From contig NC_090610.1 in assembly GCF_004359215.1 (NCBI RefSeq), positions 11,204,321 to 11,268,320 on the forward strand: a DNA stretch of 64,000 bases. Reading direction: 5' to 3'. Under the pieces are notes generated by a model. That model had not been told where the DNA came from and searched no databases. It saw only the letters and a program-made list of their open reading frames with translations. Origin of the DNA: Bremia lactucae. Its lineage: Eukaryota > Oomycota > Peronosporomycetes > Peronosporales > Peronosporaceae. Positions 46,365 through 58,172 of this stretch are shown piece by piece. Every line of letters starts with the position of its first letter. Position 1 is the stretch's first letter. Made by a program: the position numbers and the translations under genes.

Positions 46365-47389
46365 AGCGATCCCTAAGAATCGGCGCATATCATTCACATG
46401 TCGTAGGATTGGCCATTCCTTTACCAATATTACCTTGTTGTCCGGGTCTGCTCATACACTATGTGTACCTACAATGCAGCCCGGTACAGGTAACTCGGGG
46501 ACCTCTACGATGCACATTCGCAAGTTGTCGTACAATAAGGCGTCCTCCAGAGTCTGCAACACAGCGTCTAAATGACGCTTGTGCCACTTTATCTCGCTCA
46601 GCCCGTCCTCGGCGCTACTATGAACGAATACATCGTCAAAGTAATGAGGCAAGTAGGCACAGTGCTGACGCATCACGTGAGCCACCACGCGGTAGAATCT
46701 CGCTGGTGAGTTTTTCAAACCTTGGGGCATCACAAGCCACTACCAAAGCATACCGCTTGGGGTGCTTACTGCAGTTTTGGCTACATCGAAATCCCTCACG
46801 AGTATCTGATAGTAGCCATCTCTTAAAACCAACGCGGAAAAGGTAGTTGACTTTCTCGTGGAGTTCAACAGAACATCTTTCCGCGGATTGGCGTTTGCGC
46901 CGGTATGGTCGCCGGGTTCAGCTTATTGTAAGCATGAACCAGGCGCCATCCACCTGTGGCTTTACGCACACCGAAGTCGGGCTACAGTGAGGCGACTTGT
47001 TCTCACGTACATGCCCCGCCTTGGCTCGCTTGTCGAAGAAGTCATCTATATAATCGACTTGTTCTTTCGGCAACGGTCATTGCCTGGTCTCACAATACTT
47101 GTTGCCAAGTTCGAGATATATTTCGTGCCCGATGCCCCTATCTGCTGGTAGGCGGCTCGGCACTTCTTCTGGGAACACATCGCGATGTTTGCACAGAACC
47201 TCGAAGAATGGACTGTTTCTCAAGGCGTCCCAGCCTTGGGCAGCGAACCGTTTCTTCTTGTCCGTTTCTCGTCTATTGTGGACGACGAGCGACAGTCCAC
47301 CAAGTTCACTGCCAGAACTGTTGTGACTATTTCGTGGACCTATTCTTTATTTAATTGAACAGATCCCACGACACCTCCGGGAGTTTAAC
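46365..47389 (-). pseudogene. F2 reverse transcriptase relic
   Basis: The minus strand reads RDGYYQILVRDFDVAKTAVS, TPSGMLW, VMPQGLKNSPARFYRVVAHV, YFDDVFVHSSAEDG, HLDAVLQTLEDALLYDNLRM and MRRFLGIANYLHSYA at the left end. Stops and shifts are present. The right part (46860-47390) is the RT N-terminus and linker, hard to read. Confidence 0.7.
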
Positions 47390-47537
47390 TCAAGCACCTC
47401 AACTGAGGATGCGCTGATTCATTTTAATGACGTCTTCGTTTATAGCAGAGCCATGAACGGAAAGTCGGACATTGAGGTACATCATCCAAAAGGTTCTTAC
47501 GCTTATGCGTAAACATAAGCTGTATTCGAATCGTCTT
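47390..47537 (+). pseudogene. Short RT fragment, opposite orientation
   Basis: The plus strand reads HFNDVFVYSRAMNGKSDIEV and TLMRKHKLYSNR, the FDD-region of an F3/F1-type RT (compare 56560-56690). It is embedded in a minus-strand F2 element. Confidence 0.6.
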
Positions 47538-49520
47538 TGACGGCATCGAACACCTCGTTCGAGGGCCCGTCCTCTTTATTGGATCTGATCCAAAGGTCAC
47601 TCATTTAGACGTGCCTTTGATCTTCCTAATCTGTCAGGTGCTCGTTCTTCGAGTCACCACGACCTTTGACTGGAAAGCGGATGCCGTTGCTCTTCTGGCT
47701 AACGCATCCATTCCAACCACACCAGGCTCTAGGCACTGTGCCGGTTCATGCGACGCTTGACTTCCTGTCAGCTCGCTGTCTACTGCCACAGGCTCTCGGC
47801 TTGGTGCAGGACTATGAAACATGACCACTTGTCATTGCCCTTTTCAATACCCCAGTCCCTAATAGCTGGGTAGGAATTGGTGACGTTTGACATCCTGTCA
47901 ACGCACCCTCAACTGTGTCTCACACGACATCAGTTGCATACGCCTATCGCAGGAGCACATCCTTTCCGGTGTCCTGCGTGGAGTTCGCACCTGTGCGTGT
48001 ACGCCAGTCTATCCATCATTTGGAGTTTTGCCAACCTGGCATGCCTAGAATGAGGTCATACGGACTCTCCATACCTAGCACTGTGAACTTCTCCTTACAA
48101 GAGAGGTCACTAAAGCTGATGGCGAGTTCTACCTGAACTCTCAGACTTAACGAGCGCGCCGTTCGCTAAACGAACGGTCGCCTCTTCTCACTTGCCATCC
48201 TGTCAAAGCGTCTCAAACGTCGCCGGTCTCTTTCTTAGAGCCGCGAGTCTTACAAAATTTTGTGATGCACCCGAATCCACTAGGAGGGTCATCACCTGGC
48301 CATAGCCTCGTCCTTGAGCGCTGTAGACCAGCAGGGTTGAGGTCCGAAATTTCGAGACCTCAGGGACTATGCTACCCATTTGTTCCACAACTCTGAACTT
48401 AGGGGTAGCTTCAGAGTCCGCGTCAGTAGGGCATCCCGCCCCTACTGCGCTCCTGCATTTCCCGACCCCTCAGTGGTCAATGCAGAACTCATGCGTCTCG
48501 CACGCTGGTTCTTGCCATCGCCCTTTGGGAAGGGAGTCCTCTTGCTGGGCATTTTTGCCCCAGCAGGGACCCTGGCATAGCAGCGAGCCATCATATGGCC
48601 GCGCTTGCCGCATTTAAAACAGACCACGTCTGCATTGCCCAACTCCATAGGAGTGGCATCTGTCCTCTCGGCCGACGGCTTATACCAAGCTGTCGCCGAG
48701 GCACTGTTGTAGGATTGCTCCTCAACAAAGGCAATTTGGATTGCCTCTTCCATCGTCGACGGCACCTTTCTGTAAGGGGCCTGTCGCGATGGGCCATGCC
48801 GTAGTCCGTTCATAAACGCGGGCACCTTAATGTACTCCGGAATCGGACCTACGGTTATGGACGCCGACAGCGAGGGCATCTCTTGCACATACTCTTGCGG
48901 AGATCGCTTCGCCTGTCGCGCTCCAAAGAAGCGCGCCTGAATCAGCACTTTGCTGTTCGGCGGCTGGTACATGGCGTGAATCTTTGTCTCAAATATCGCC
49001 GATGTAGGGAACGCCTTAACGTCCGCCATAAGCGCGAGTAAGCCCTCTCTGAGGCCTTACCGCGCAGGTGTGACATGGCGTACGACACCATCCGGCTGTC
49101 GTCCTCGACGAGCTACGTGACACCGCATTGCTCCACAGCTAACAGCCAGTGGACAATAGTGTGCACTGCAGTTCCATCGAACTTGGGCGGGTTCATCTGA
49201 ATGGGCCTCATCTAAAACCCTCCGGGCAGAGCATCTCAACAGTCCTATTGAGAGCCTCGCTCCGAGCCTGCTCATGCCTCAGCTCATCCTGTGTCTGAGT
49301 GACTGACCCCGCCGCAGCATGGCTCTGTGTCTCGGACGCGACCCTTCGCTGTCCGAGCACGAATGCCTCCAACTGCTTCAACTGAGGAACATGTTGCTCA
49401 GGAGTACAACTCAAGAGCCTGGTCAGGGCTTGTTCACGAAGTCCCTGCGCCAAGTGCTCAGCCCAATCGATATTGAGGCTCCCCCTCACGTACACGGGAA
49501 GGATTTCAAGTGCTACCAAG
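47538..49520 (-). pseudogene. F2 gag and aspartic protease relic
   Basis: From the LTR: primer-binding-like TTGGTAGCACTTG, gag N-terminus (PVYVRGSLNIDWAEHLAQGL), retrotrans_gag (AMYQPPNSKVLIQARFFGAR, RSPQEYVQEMPSLSASI, PAFMNGLRHGPSRQAPYRKV), and a CCHC knuckle CFKCGKRGHMMARC near 48600. The protease reads VMTLLVDSGASQNFVRLAAL near 48280 (DSGA intact). Two frame breaks in gag. The stretch 47640-48180 is linker. Confidence 0.75.
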
Positions 49521-49974
49521 TGTAGGCGGGCACGTCTATTGCAGCCACGCTCTAATTAAGCAAACACCTTAGCACAGAGAGGAAGCGGCTTGGCCGTCTT
49601 CTCTCACATGCAGTGAGGCAGTTGGTGGGCGCCAACAAACTATAAGCCTTAGTTTAAGTGACGTCACTGGAGCGGTAATATTGCTCCACGTGCGCTCTTA
49701 CGAACTAGGAAGTAGTTTTCAGACTGATTCGTATCAAATGTGAAGCCTACTTTAACCAATCATAGATGCCATCTCTGTAGATATGCACTTATATGTATTG
49801 CGAGCGTATTATTCGAAATACCTCGTATCTTGGATGACGCTAGGCGTCATCCCTTCCAATGTGAATGTAGCTATGTGCATCACATACACAAGGGTGGGTC
49901 ACAACGTGAATCACACCCGAGTGGTGGGTCCAATTACTTCACTAAAGTAATTGAGTGAAAGGTACCCCGTTACA
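49521..49974 (-). repeat. F2-type LTR, 5' LTR
   Basis: 454 bp from TGTAGGCGGGCACGTC to GGTACCCCGTTACA. On the minus strand it is followed by CTTGGTAGCACTTG and gag. Confidence 0.75.
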
Positions 49975-50133
49975 CAAATAGTCCAGAAGACTGTCTTCAA
50001 GGTTTTGTATATATGTCCCTTCTCGCTTGAACTTGGATTGAATTACTCTAGTACTTAAATTATTACATTGTTCCACTTCTACTGCTTATCACTTTTCAAT
50101 TAAAGTTAGCCTGATTGCTTCTTAACGACTAAA

Positions 50134-51306
50134 ATGAGTTTACATGATCAAACGAAAAGACTAGCGATTCCGGCACATGTCCCTGTGGGGGCTGTTATAG
50201 GCAAGAAGGGTAGCTATTGCAAAGCCCTTCGCGAAGATTTCAGCGTTCGCTGTTCTGTGAATGATAATGACCGAGAAATTACGTTGAAAGGATCGAGCAC
50301 AGGTCTCAAGAGTGCGGAAGACAGGCTTACAAGCTTATTCGCCACGTTCACGATCAAAAATCCTAAGCAAGATCGGGTATTCCATGTTGTCGTACGAGAC
50401 GGACGAACTCGTTGGTGGTCGTTTAAAACGGACATGGAGACCACGAGCGACATGGAAGTCGCGGAGTATCCTTATCGCTTGCAGCAGTCGGGATTAGCTG
50501 TGAACACTGTCAACAAAAATTCCTCATGGGTTCAAGAGTTTCGCGACGATGAAATTGCCGACGTAATGAGGTATTTGAAGCAGGAGCCATCAGCATCGCC
50601 ACTCAAAATTAAGATTGCGTTTGGCAAACTCTGTTTTAAGCTCTTGTCAATTCGATGTAAGGAAGCATCTATCGCCTGGCCGGATCTCCAAAAGCTTTCC
50701 AGCTTGCTCGATTTTAAGACGCGTTGGTCTAATTTCTGCAACCGATTGTGTTTGCCAATTGCGAGTCTGCTGGATGATCTTGAGGACTGGATGGAGCAGG
50801 ATGAGGAGTCGAAAATTATGTCAGTACATATCGCTGGCAAAAAATCGGCCTCGTACGATTTAAAATTTTATCTTATAAAGGGTGAATGGAAGCTACACCG
50901 AAGCTACAAAGGACCCCATGTGCGGGGCACCTACGACGTAATATTAAGTAATGAGGTCTCTTTTCGAGTAAGAGCAAAGATCCGCGAGAAACTTTCTGAA
51001 AGCGAGTCAGCTGATATCCGGCGCTACATCGACATCTCCATCCCCGATGGTGGTGACTGCTTCAGCACAGAGGTAATGCTGAGCCGAAATGCCCCATCCG
51101 GAATGCACATTAAATCGTTTAATGTAAGGTCAAAAGCGCATGTAGAGGCAAACGGTCTCCGCTACACCATCAGCTACTTGAACCAGCGCCGGGATGAGTT
51201 TCGTCTCGAATGTCGCTTGGCAGCTGAGGAAAAGAATAAGCTGAGGATTGACGACAACGAGGCTCACGTTTTGTTACAAAAGGTGCTGCAGATGCTGACG
51301 TATTAG
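50134..51306 (+). CDS. KH-domain protein, function unknown
   Basis: 390 residues, intronless. The N-terminus (about residues 8-75) is a KH RNA-binding domain: IPAHVPVGAVIGKKGSYCKA with the GKKG loop at 23-26, then the helix KALREDF and the strand REITLKGSS. The rest is novel to me, with Trp-rich RDGRTRWWSFKTD, a helical middle (VMRYLKQEPSASPLKIKIAF) and a C-terminal alternating strand region (FNVRSKAHVEANGLRYTISY). The layout recalls eukaryotic KH proteins with a large uncharacterised C-terminal region. Upstream, TCACTTTTCAATTAAAG at about 50091-50107 resembles an oomycete Inr, 27-43 bp before the ATG. The F2 LTR ends only 160 bp upstream, so the promoter may include transposon-derived sequence. 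No disruption. Confidence 0.7.
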   Translation: MSLHDQTKRLAIPAHVPVGAVIGKKGSYCKALREDFSVRCSVNDNDREITLKGSSTGLKSAEDRLTSLFATFTIKNPKQDRVFHVVVRDGRTRWWSFKTDMETTSDMEVAEYPYRLQQSGLAVNTVNKNSSWVQEFRDDEIADVMRYLKQEPSASPLKIKIAFGKLCFKLLSIRCKEASIAWPDLQKLSSLLDFKTRWSNFCNRLCLPIASLLDDLEDWMEQDEESKIMSVHIAGKKSASYDLKFYLIKGEWKLHRSYKGPHVRGTYDVILSNEVSFRVRAKIREKLSESESADIRRYIDISIPDGGDCFSTEVMLSRNAPSGMHIKSFNVRSKAHVEANGLRYTISYLNQRRDEFRLECRLAAEEKNKLRIDDNEAHVLLQKVLQMLTY

Positions 51307-51777
51307 TATTTCGGTGTCAGTGCTCGCGGAATACATTTCCATTAGTTGCTAAACTACTCCAAACAAACGTAGTTTTTTTTCGGTTGCTTAGAAAAGCGCA
51401 CAGTTTGTGACGTGCAGCATTCGTCAATGCACTTTTAAATTTGATAACTGGCCGCGATAGTTTGTCAGCATAATTATTGATCATGTCAAATAATATTAAA
51501 AGCTATTGATATTTATTACATGATCATTAGATTGACGGCCTTCTTCATAAAAGTGCCATGCTCCTCGTGTCATTATTACGAATGAGCGGGTTTGCAACAC
51601 TTATACGCCACCAAAGCACTGATTTAGTGTGATGTTAATTAAAGCTGTCCGGGCTTTTGGTAGAAAAAGCAAATAAGCGGTTTCTCTGACAGTAAAAAGA
51701 ATTTATTGGTAGGAGGAAAATCGGTCTCGACTTATTTCAAGTTTATCTTTTGTTAACTTTAAATTCTAATTGACCTG
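51307..51777. other. Intergenic, no feature seen
   Basis: AT-rich 3' flank of the KH gene and promoter of the next gene. No ORF, repeat or RNA gene is recognised. Confidence 0.5.
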
Positions 51778-53066
51778 ATGCCACGTACACTGATAAGGTT
51801 TGTGCTGGGGCTGATATGCGTGGCCTTCTTGGCACCTCAAGCACTTCAATCACAGGAACTACAGACTCTAGGAGGAGTGGCAGAAAGCCATAATAATCAC
51901 AAAATCGAAGATGACGGTTTAGTCGTGCGCTGCCGCGCTTGTGGCGCTCCTGTGGCTAAGAAGAAGTGCGCACTATCGAATTAGCGTTTAATCAGCTTCG
52001 TCCGACCTTTTTCTGCTGGTGCTTAGGGACTACATCGACTTTCATGACACTATCAATACCGTGGGAAGCCGCTACGAGGCTGTGCTAGGGGACGACACTG
52101 AGCTCTTTACCTTTGCGAACCCCAGCAGGGTACGTAAACAAGTGCTTCAATTATTAGGCCTTCTTAAGGCGCAGTATTTATGGTGGCTTAACTGATTCAC
52201 TTTCACAGACTGAAGTCGAATTGGCAGGGTTCAAAGAGGTATCAGCAATCGAAGGCGATACATATACCAAAAAATCGTCATTTTTTGACAATTACTCATG
52301 GCAAGACCTTCGTTGCAATCATTGCAAAAAGCACGTCGGGTGGGTGAGGCTAATTCTTGCTATCTACTGGTACTGACATAGTGGCTGCTTTAGATGGACA
52401 TTTTACCATGAAGACTATAAGCAATGCCTTCGGAAGCAAGTGGTCGATTTCTTTTCGGCCGCTATCAACGAAAACCCACCAGCCGCTACAATTGCACTGA
52501 ACGCGAAAACTGATTTAGTGCGAAGTGAGCTGAGTGGTCAGTGCCTTTCTGCTACTTCTGATTGGTGGACGTACGAAATCTGCTACGAAACCGAAGTTCG
52601 TCAATACCATAAAGATCCAGGCGGCTCTCGCGTGAGTGAATGGAGCATGGGTGTCTATAAAACTTTCACGGAGGAAAACGACGACGCATCTGCCGGTACG
52701 GATGTGGTCCAATACTATGCTGGAGGCCAGCACTGCGATGAGAATGGCAAATTACGCAGCACTAGCGTCGTGTACAAGTGTTGCGAGTCCCGACCGAAAC
52801 AAATTGAGGTCGAAAGCGTTGACGAGCCTGAGTTATGCTCATACCTCATCACGGTCTGCATTCCGCGCTTGTGTGAATATGAGCAGGAGAGTATGCAGAA
52901 TCCTGATGGAAACTTGCAACTCTCTGGGTCTTGCAAGGATCAATTTGATGCTACTCATGCAGATGAAACGGTACTACCGAAATTTGCCGCGTTGCGTTGG
53001 TCCTCGGTTATATCGGAAGATAGCAGCGAGCTTGACTGGACTCGAAAAATGCAGTTTGCGACTTAA
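51778..53066 (+). CDS. Secreted or ER protein with CULT (cereblon-like) domain and MRH lectin domain
   Basis: Four exons: 51778-51965, 52027-52129, 52209-52348, 52394-53066, about 367 residues. Residues 1-25 are a signal peptide (MPRTLIRFVLGLICVAFLAP). A CULT domain follows, with zinc-binding pairs CRAC (52, 55) and CNHC (133, 136), the internal YEAVLGDDTELFTFANPS, the cage-region FFDNYSWQDLRC and KKHVGW, then WTFYHED. CULT is the cereblon ligand pocket that holds degron glutarimides. The C-terminal half is an MRH (mannose-6-phosphate receptor homology) lectin domain like OS-9/Yos9. It has CLSATSDWWTYEICYETEV with RQYH, YYAGGQHCDENGKLRSTSVV and DEPELCSYLITVCIP, keeping the Q, R, E and Y expected for glycan binding. 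No ER-retention signal is seen. Introns 1 and 2 are GT-AG. Intron 3 keeps the frame only with a GC donor at 52349 or a one-base discrepancy. Role inferred: recognition of glycoproteins in the secretory route. Confidence 0.8.
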
Positions 53067-53527
53067 AACTCACCTTGTTGCTAATGTCACATTATCTTGT
53101 GCCTGATTGATCTAGAGTCGAAGTTGTCATCTAGGAGTGAAAATATTTTACAAATTGTAGTGCAGGATAAGTATATTTCTCTGAACACTAAATGATGTGA
53201 AAGCGAGTTTATAGGCAAATTTTGCATTGTTGCGCCTACCACCGTAAACCCAAAAGGTCTTTAGATCAATCGAAACATATTCGCAATCAAAGCCTTAACC
53301 AACCTTAACCGATTGTCATTAGTAATAACTTATTAGGAACATCAACTGCAATTCTGATGTTGTTGCTATCGCCATCCCTTGGAGGAGGATTCATTAAGCT
53401 CTTACAGCTTGTGCGGATCTTTGAGCGGTTACTTAACTAGTTTCTTATAAAACTAGGTGAGGAACTAATACCTCCGTTGTATCTTCATCTTTTGGAGCTA
53501 CATTGCTCCTAAGTCAGAGGAAGGCTT
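53067..53527. other. Intergenic, with a short F4 LTR piece at its end
   Basis: 3' flank of the CULT-MRH gene. Near 53493-53527, GGAGCTACATTGCTCCTAAG and TCAGAGGAAGGCTT look like an inverted F4 LTR edge. Nothing else is recognised. Confidence 0.4.
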
Positions 53528-53954
53528 ATTGACTTAATGAGTACAAAATTATTATCTATTTATTTTGACTTAAATATATTACCAAATTGGGGAATTTGAT
53601 GCAATAAGACATTAGCTCTATTAATTGGTTAATTAAGGTCTGAATCAACCCCGCCAATCGTTATAAGACACGATTGTGCTGTGCGCAAGGAGGCGCCATT
53701 TTTAGTTATTTATAATACAATAAGTTCAGTAGTAGATAGAAGATCGTTACGTTGGAAACTAAATATATAACTACTGTTTTACTTTTTCTCTGTTACAATT
53801 TCTTAGTCTAGACCTTTAAGCTAAAGACCCTTAGCTACTTAAAACCTTCCTCTGTACGTTTGTGTACGTGAAGTTTCGAGGCACCTCACGTACACTGTAA
53901 TCAGTGTAAGGTTAATTAGTACTGATCAGTACTAGTGAAAGGTGCCCCATTACA
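53528..53954 (+). repeat. F3-type LTR, 5'-truncated, 5' LTR of long F3 element
   Basis: Contains TTTTGACTTAAATATATTACC-type U3, AACCCCGCCAATCGTTATAA, GTAGATAGAAGATCGTTA, and ends GGTGCCCCATTACA. It is followed by CCTGGTAGCACTCCGTAG. The first part of the LTR (compare 61213) is missing. Confidence 0.7.
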
Positions 53955-54005
53955 CCTGGTAGCACTCCGTAGTCCGTTCTACGACCTACGCACGTTCCAT
54001 CCAAC

Positions 54006-55290
54006 ATGGACATGTTGGATAAAGAAGGAGGGAGCTTTCCAGCTCCTCAACAAGGCTATCACGCAACGCGTGGAGAACTTACTCATTTGAGTAACCTTGA
54101 ATGGAGAGTGATCGAACGAATGATCTCGGTCGTAGGCGGGCCAGCCGTTGGCGCCATGCTTTTCATTTTAGGAAGAGGTGAACAGCATGCGGCTATACCG
54201 AGTTTATACAACGCGAACTCGACGCGCCCGAGAAAAAGTAGCCTTGCTTCACCAGCACGGCTTTAACACGCGGAGGTGTTGAGAGAACAGGGTGCTCAAC
54301 AATTGGATTTGTTGAGACAGCAGCATGTAAATGCTGCTAATGGGCCGACGCTTCCGCGTCGATCCAAAAGCTTAATATTAAAAATCTTTAAGTTTAAGGC
54401 AGTCAAGGGCGACTCCCTTTTATGATGGCTCGTCGAATTGGACGACGCCGTAGAAGCCTCCCCGTAACAGTGATGATACGACGAAAGTGAAATTTGGCAT
54501 GTCCAACTTAGCAGGACGTGCCAAAATTTGGGCCTTGGGGCTCAAGCTTCACTACCCGTTTGTCTTTGGGTCTTTAAGACCCGGCTCAGGTAAATATTTG
54601 AGCCGCCACGTGCCAAGTTCAGGGCTCGATCCGAGCTCCAGGATTTGAAGCAGGGCAAGCGTGATCTACACGATTATACCCGACATACACGATACCTGGT
54701 CAGTTGTATCGTTAGTCATTCAATTGATAAACAAACACATGTAACTGTGATTATTAAAGGTCTGGCAGACGGCCCTGTTAAGACCCACTTGTTCCGGCTA
54801 GAATTAGAGTCGCTCGACCAAACGATATCTCTAGCGGAACTGGAGGACTTCAGTCTTAAGCAGGCTTTCGTCCACTCTGGTGCTTATCGTCCACCGAGAC
54901 GACAAGAAAACGGAGGTCCAGAACCCATGGGTCTCTCGTATATAGAGCGAGAAACCTCGCTCTTCAAGCTACAAATGATTACAAAAATGCAATACCTGTC
55001 AAAAGACGGGCCACTACGCCTATGAGTGTATTGCCCGCGGCCAATGCCGAAAAACACTGAACGAAAGACCGACCTCTCGCTAGGGATAGTGGAGGTTGCG
55101 GATCCGACGCTTTGCGAAATCGCAACGGCGAGGCGGATCGTCAAAAAACGGTCGGGGTCAGTAGGTGCGGAGCGCCCCACTGATCCAGCAACGTCAAAAG
55201 AATTCGCAGGTCTTTTGACGAAAAAGGCTCCTCACACAATAACATTTTGTGTAACTGCCCCAGGGATGAGGTTAACCTCATCACCCTGAA
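54006..55290 (+). pseudogene. F3 gag
   Basis: ATG at 54006 (MDMLDKEGGSFPAPQQGYHA, VVGGPAVGAMLFIL), then frame breaks. The retrotrans_gag core (KQGKRDLHDYTRHTRYLVSC, GLADGPVKTHLFRLELESLD, ISLAELEDFSLKQAFVHSGA) is followed by a CCHC knuckle CNTCQKTGHYAYEC near 54989-55030, in another frame. It carries several shifts. Confidence 0.7.
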
Positions 55291-55570
55291 AATAAAATTG
55301 TCAAATAAGTTGCCACTGAAGTCCCTAGTCGATTGGGGGCGTCAAATATTTTTATTACACACCAATCGCTACAAAATGGAAGGCTCAAATTTATTAAGCG
55401 CAATATTCCTCTAAAGAGGATGATAGTGCTCCCAGCAAAAGGCGCATCTGTAACGATTAAGAAACGTGTAATCAGTATCCAATACACGTTAAAGGGTAAA
55501 CAGCACGATGATGATTTCATCGTTCTAGACTTGGATGACAAATTTGATGTCATCCTCGGATTACTATGAC
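55291..55570 (+). pseudogene. F3 aspartic protease
   Basis: Reads LKSLVDWGASNIFITHQSLQ, KGASVTIKKRVISIQYTLKG, FIVLDLDDKFDVILGL. The active-site motif is VDWGAS (usual D-[ST]-G), so it is probably altered. It is the best preserved protease of this clade in the window. Confidence 0.7.
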
Positions 55571-57579
55571 TTAGAAATTACAAACCATGTATCAATTGGC
55601 AGCATCAAGCCGTAACGATGCCTGTCTCTTGTTCATCAGATGGCCAATTGATGAACGTTTTGGAGCGTGTGGATGTCCTACGAGTGACTGCGATAGCCTC
55701 ACTTGTGGGTCGGTCGTTTGCATGACTGCACAAGACCTCAGTGTGAATACCCAACACACTGTGGAGCTAGATCCCGACGGCTGCGCACAAGCACAGGCAG
55801 CGTCGAAGTTCGACCACTCGAATAAAGTAACATCCAAGAAACTTTAATGTGGTCGTCTACAAGAGATAGTGCGAAAGTCCTAAATCGACTGGAGAGTCGA
55901 TCGTAGACGATCTCGCTGTGGTTTCGCAACCACAAGAAGAGGCAATTCGGGAGAATACTCCCCAAGTAAATTCTGTAAAAACAATCGGAAACCTGTAGTC
56001 AAAGTTCCCAGAAGCATTTGGAAATAAGTTCCAAAGAGGAAACTGAAACAATAAATGTCGTAAATGGATCAATTGTGGGCGCTTATACACTTGATCTAAT
56101 AGCGCCTCCGAAGTTAACTTCGGAGATAACTCAATTACCAACGCTTAACTGAAAGGTTCTTGTATTAGCGATCGACAAATTATTTGCCGATCGCGTGGCA
56201 GCGGGCCATCTGAGGGAATCAACTTCCTCACACAGCTCTCCGACCTCCTGTGGGCGTAAAGCAACAGGAGGATCGCGGACAGTGCATGCATTCAATAAAC
56301 TGAACGCTACAACTGTAACGGATTAAACGACGATACCACGAAAGACGTTATCATTGATGGTATGTCAAAGAGTACTATATTTTTGTCAATGAGTCTAGTG
56401 GGTAATCCTTATGCGTGAACAAGATATCCTGTTCACAGCAGTGAGCACCCCAAGCAGAAGGCTGGGGGGGTGGCCAGTTATGCCACGGGGTATTATAATG
56501 CCCCTGCGACATTCAACAGATGTGTAATCAATCTGTCGGGATTTGGAACCGAGTTATTTTGATGACGACGTCGTTTATAGCAGAGCCACGAACGGAAAGT
56601 CGGGCGTAAAAGTACATCGTACCCACGTCCGAAAGCTTCTTACACTTATGCGTAGGCACAAGTTGTATGCAAATTCCAAGAAGTGTATATTCGCTGTAAG
56701 CGAGATACCACTTCTTGGGTGCGTCGTGGGTAAACGCGGTGTACGCCCGAATCCAGAGAGGATAAAGGCGATCACCGATTGGCCTAAGCCAGTCGATGTA
56801 AAGGCACGAAGAAATTTCGTCGGTTTAGCGGCATACCTGGACAAGTACTCACGCAATTATGCCGAAATGACAGTACATCTTTCTTTTTTGTTGAAGAAAA
56901 ATGTTAAGTGGTCATGGAACGCAGATTGTCAGCGTTCCTTCGAGGGTATTAAGAAAAACTTGATGGAATCGCCAATCCTGGCGATTGCATATTCCAAGAC
57001 CGACCATTTCATGTTGTCGGTGACGCCAGCGATTTTGCAATCGGCTGTGCGTTAGTGCAATTTGACACAGACGGCGCAAGGTCGTCTGCTATCAGTCGCG
57101 TCAGTTTCAATTAGCTGAAGCAATTATCCAGTACATGACAAGGAACTCCTTTCCATGAAATACGCACTGGCTAAGTTTAGGGTCTATTTCTTGAGAGACA
57201 GACCGTCCATTGTTTATACGGACCATGCGTCTTTACGCACGGCCGAAATCAATCCACACCTTTTGCAAGGAATAGCGAGATGGTTGACTTTCTTCGCGGA
57301 GTATAACTTCTTCGTGGAGTATGAACCAGGACAACTTAATGTCGTCGCTGATGGCTTTTTGCGCCTGCCCGATCTTGAGCCGGCTGTGCAAATCAACAGT
57401 AAGCATAAGGCCACATTTGCAACAATAAGTGTCCCGTCGTCAACATTACTTGACGACGTTAGAACGGCTTATCAAGAATATAAGGCTCTTAAAGGGTTGA
57501 TGGATTATCTTAGAAATTCATCCCAACAATCCTCAAAAGGATTGTTGAATCCTCAACAGATCGATATACAACACGCAAT
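55571..57579 (+). pseudogene. F3 linker, reverse transcriptase and RNase H
   Basis: Linker to about 56150, then RT pieces (FLSMSLVGNPYA, YNAPATFNRCVI), YFDDDVVYSRATNGKSG with the FDD core, HKLYANSKKCIFAVSEIPLL, VRPNPERIKAITDWPKPVDV and AEMTVHLSFLLKKNVKWSW. RNase H follows: MKYALAKFRVYFLRDRPSIV with YTDHASLRTAEINPHLLQG and VEYEPGQLNVVADGFLRLPD. The frame is open for 170 and 157 residues in two blocks. Stops occur in RT and between blocks. Confidence 0.78.
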
Positions 57580-58172
57580 AATTTATTGTCTTATCTCTTC
57601 GAGGATACGGTTTGCTCGCTCCGTCTGACCATCTGTTTCAATGTTGACATTTCAACTATGTTTCAAGTGATTTGAACACAATTAGCCAAAATGATGCCGT
57701 GAATCTAGGGTCTCGATCAGAGACAAGTGCGCGGGAAACCCATGGAGTCGAAATATCGTGTCAACAGAGACACGAGCACAGCTTTTGGCTGTGATCGACT
57801 CCGGGAAGGCACCAAGATGTAACATTGTAACATCTTGCTAAAATGGACAACAAAAAACAAGATTATCATTATTCTTGTGGGTGTCTTCGGAACGAAGTCC
57901 ATAGATACGGACTGCCAACACTCTGCGTAACAGGCAGAAGTTATAACGGAGCACGGGATGAAGCACTAAGCCTCACCCATTGACAAACTTCGCAAGCACG
58001 TACATATGCGGACGGACTCGTGCTCGCGTGGCCAGTAGAAGTCGCGACTTATGCTTCTCACGTCCACGATGACCACTTATCGGTGCATCGTGGTACTCAT
58101 ACATGATGGGTCATCGCAAATCATTATGGGTAGGGATGACGACGCGAGGTGTGTCGCCAGCAATGGCTGTAT
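57580..58172 (-). pseudogene. Inverted integrase N-terminus and core of the F3 element
   Basis: The minus strand reads YTAIAGDTPRVVIPTHNDLR-like H2C2 lead-in at the right end, MYEYHDAPISGHRGREKHKS, then VVHFSKM, DSMGFPRTC with SDRDPRF, and finally GQTERANRILEEI at the left end. These are exactly the integrase parts missing from the plus-strand element between 57579 and 58610. Confidence 0.7.

Noticed and set aside
53066..53066. ER-retention signal on the CULT-MRH protein
   Set aside because: The protein ends KMQFAT, not a KDEL-type signal.
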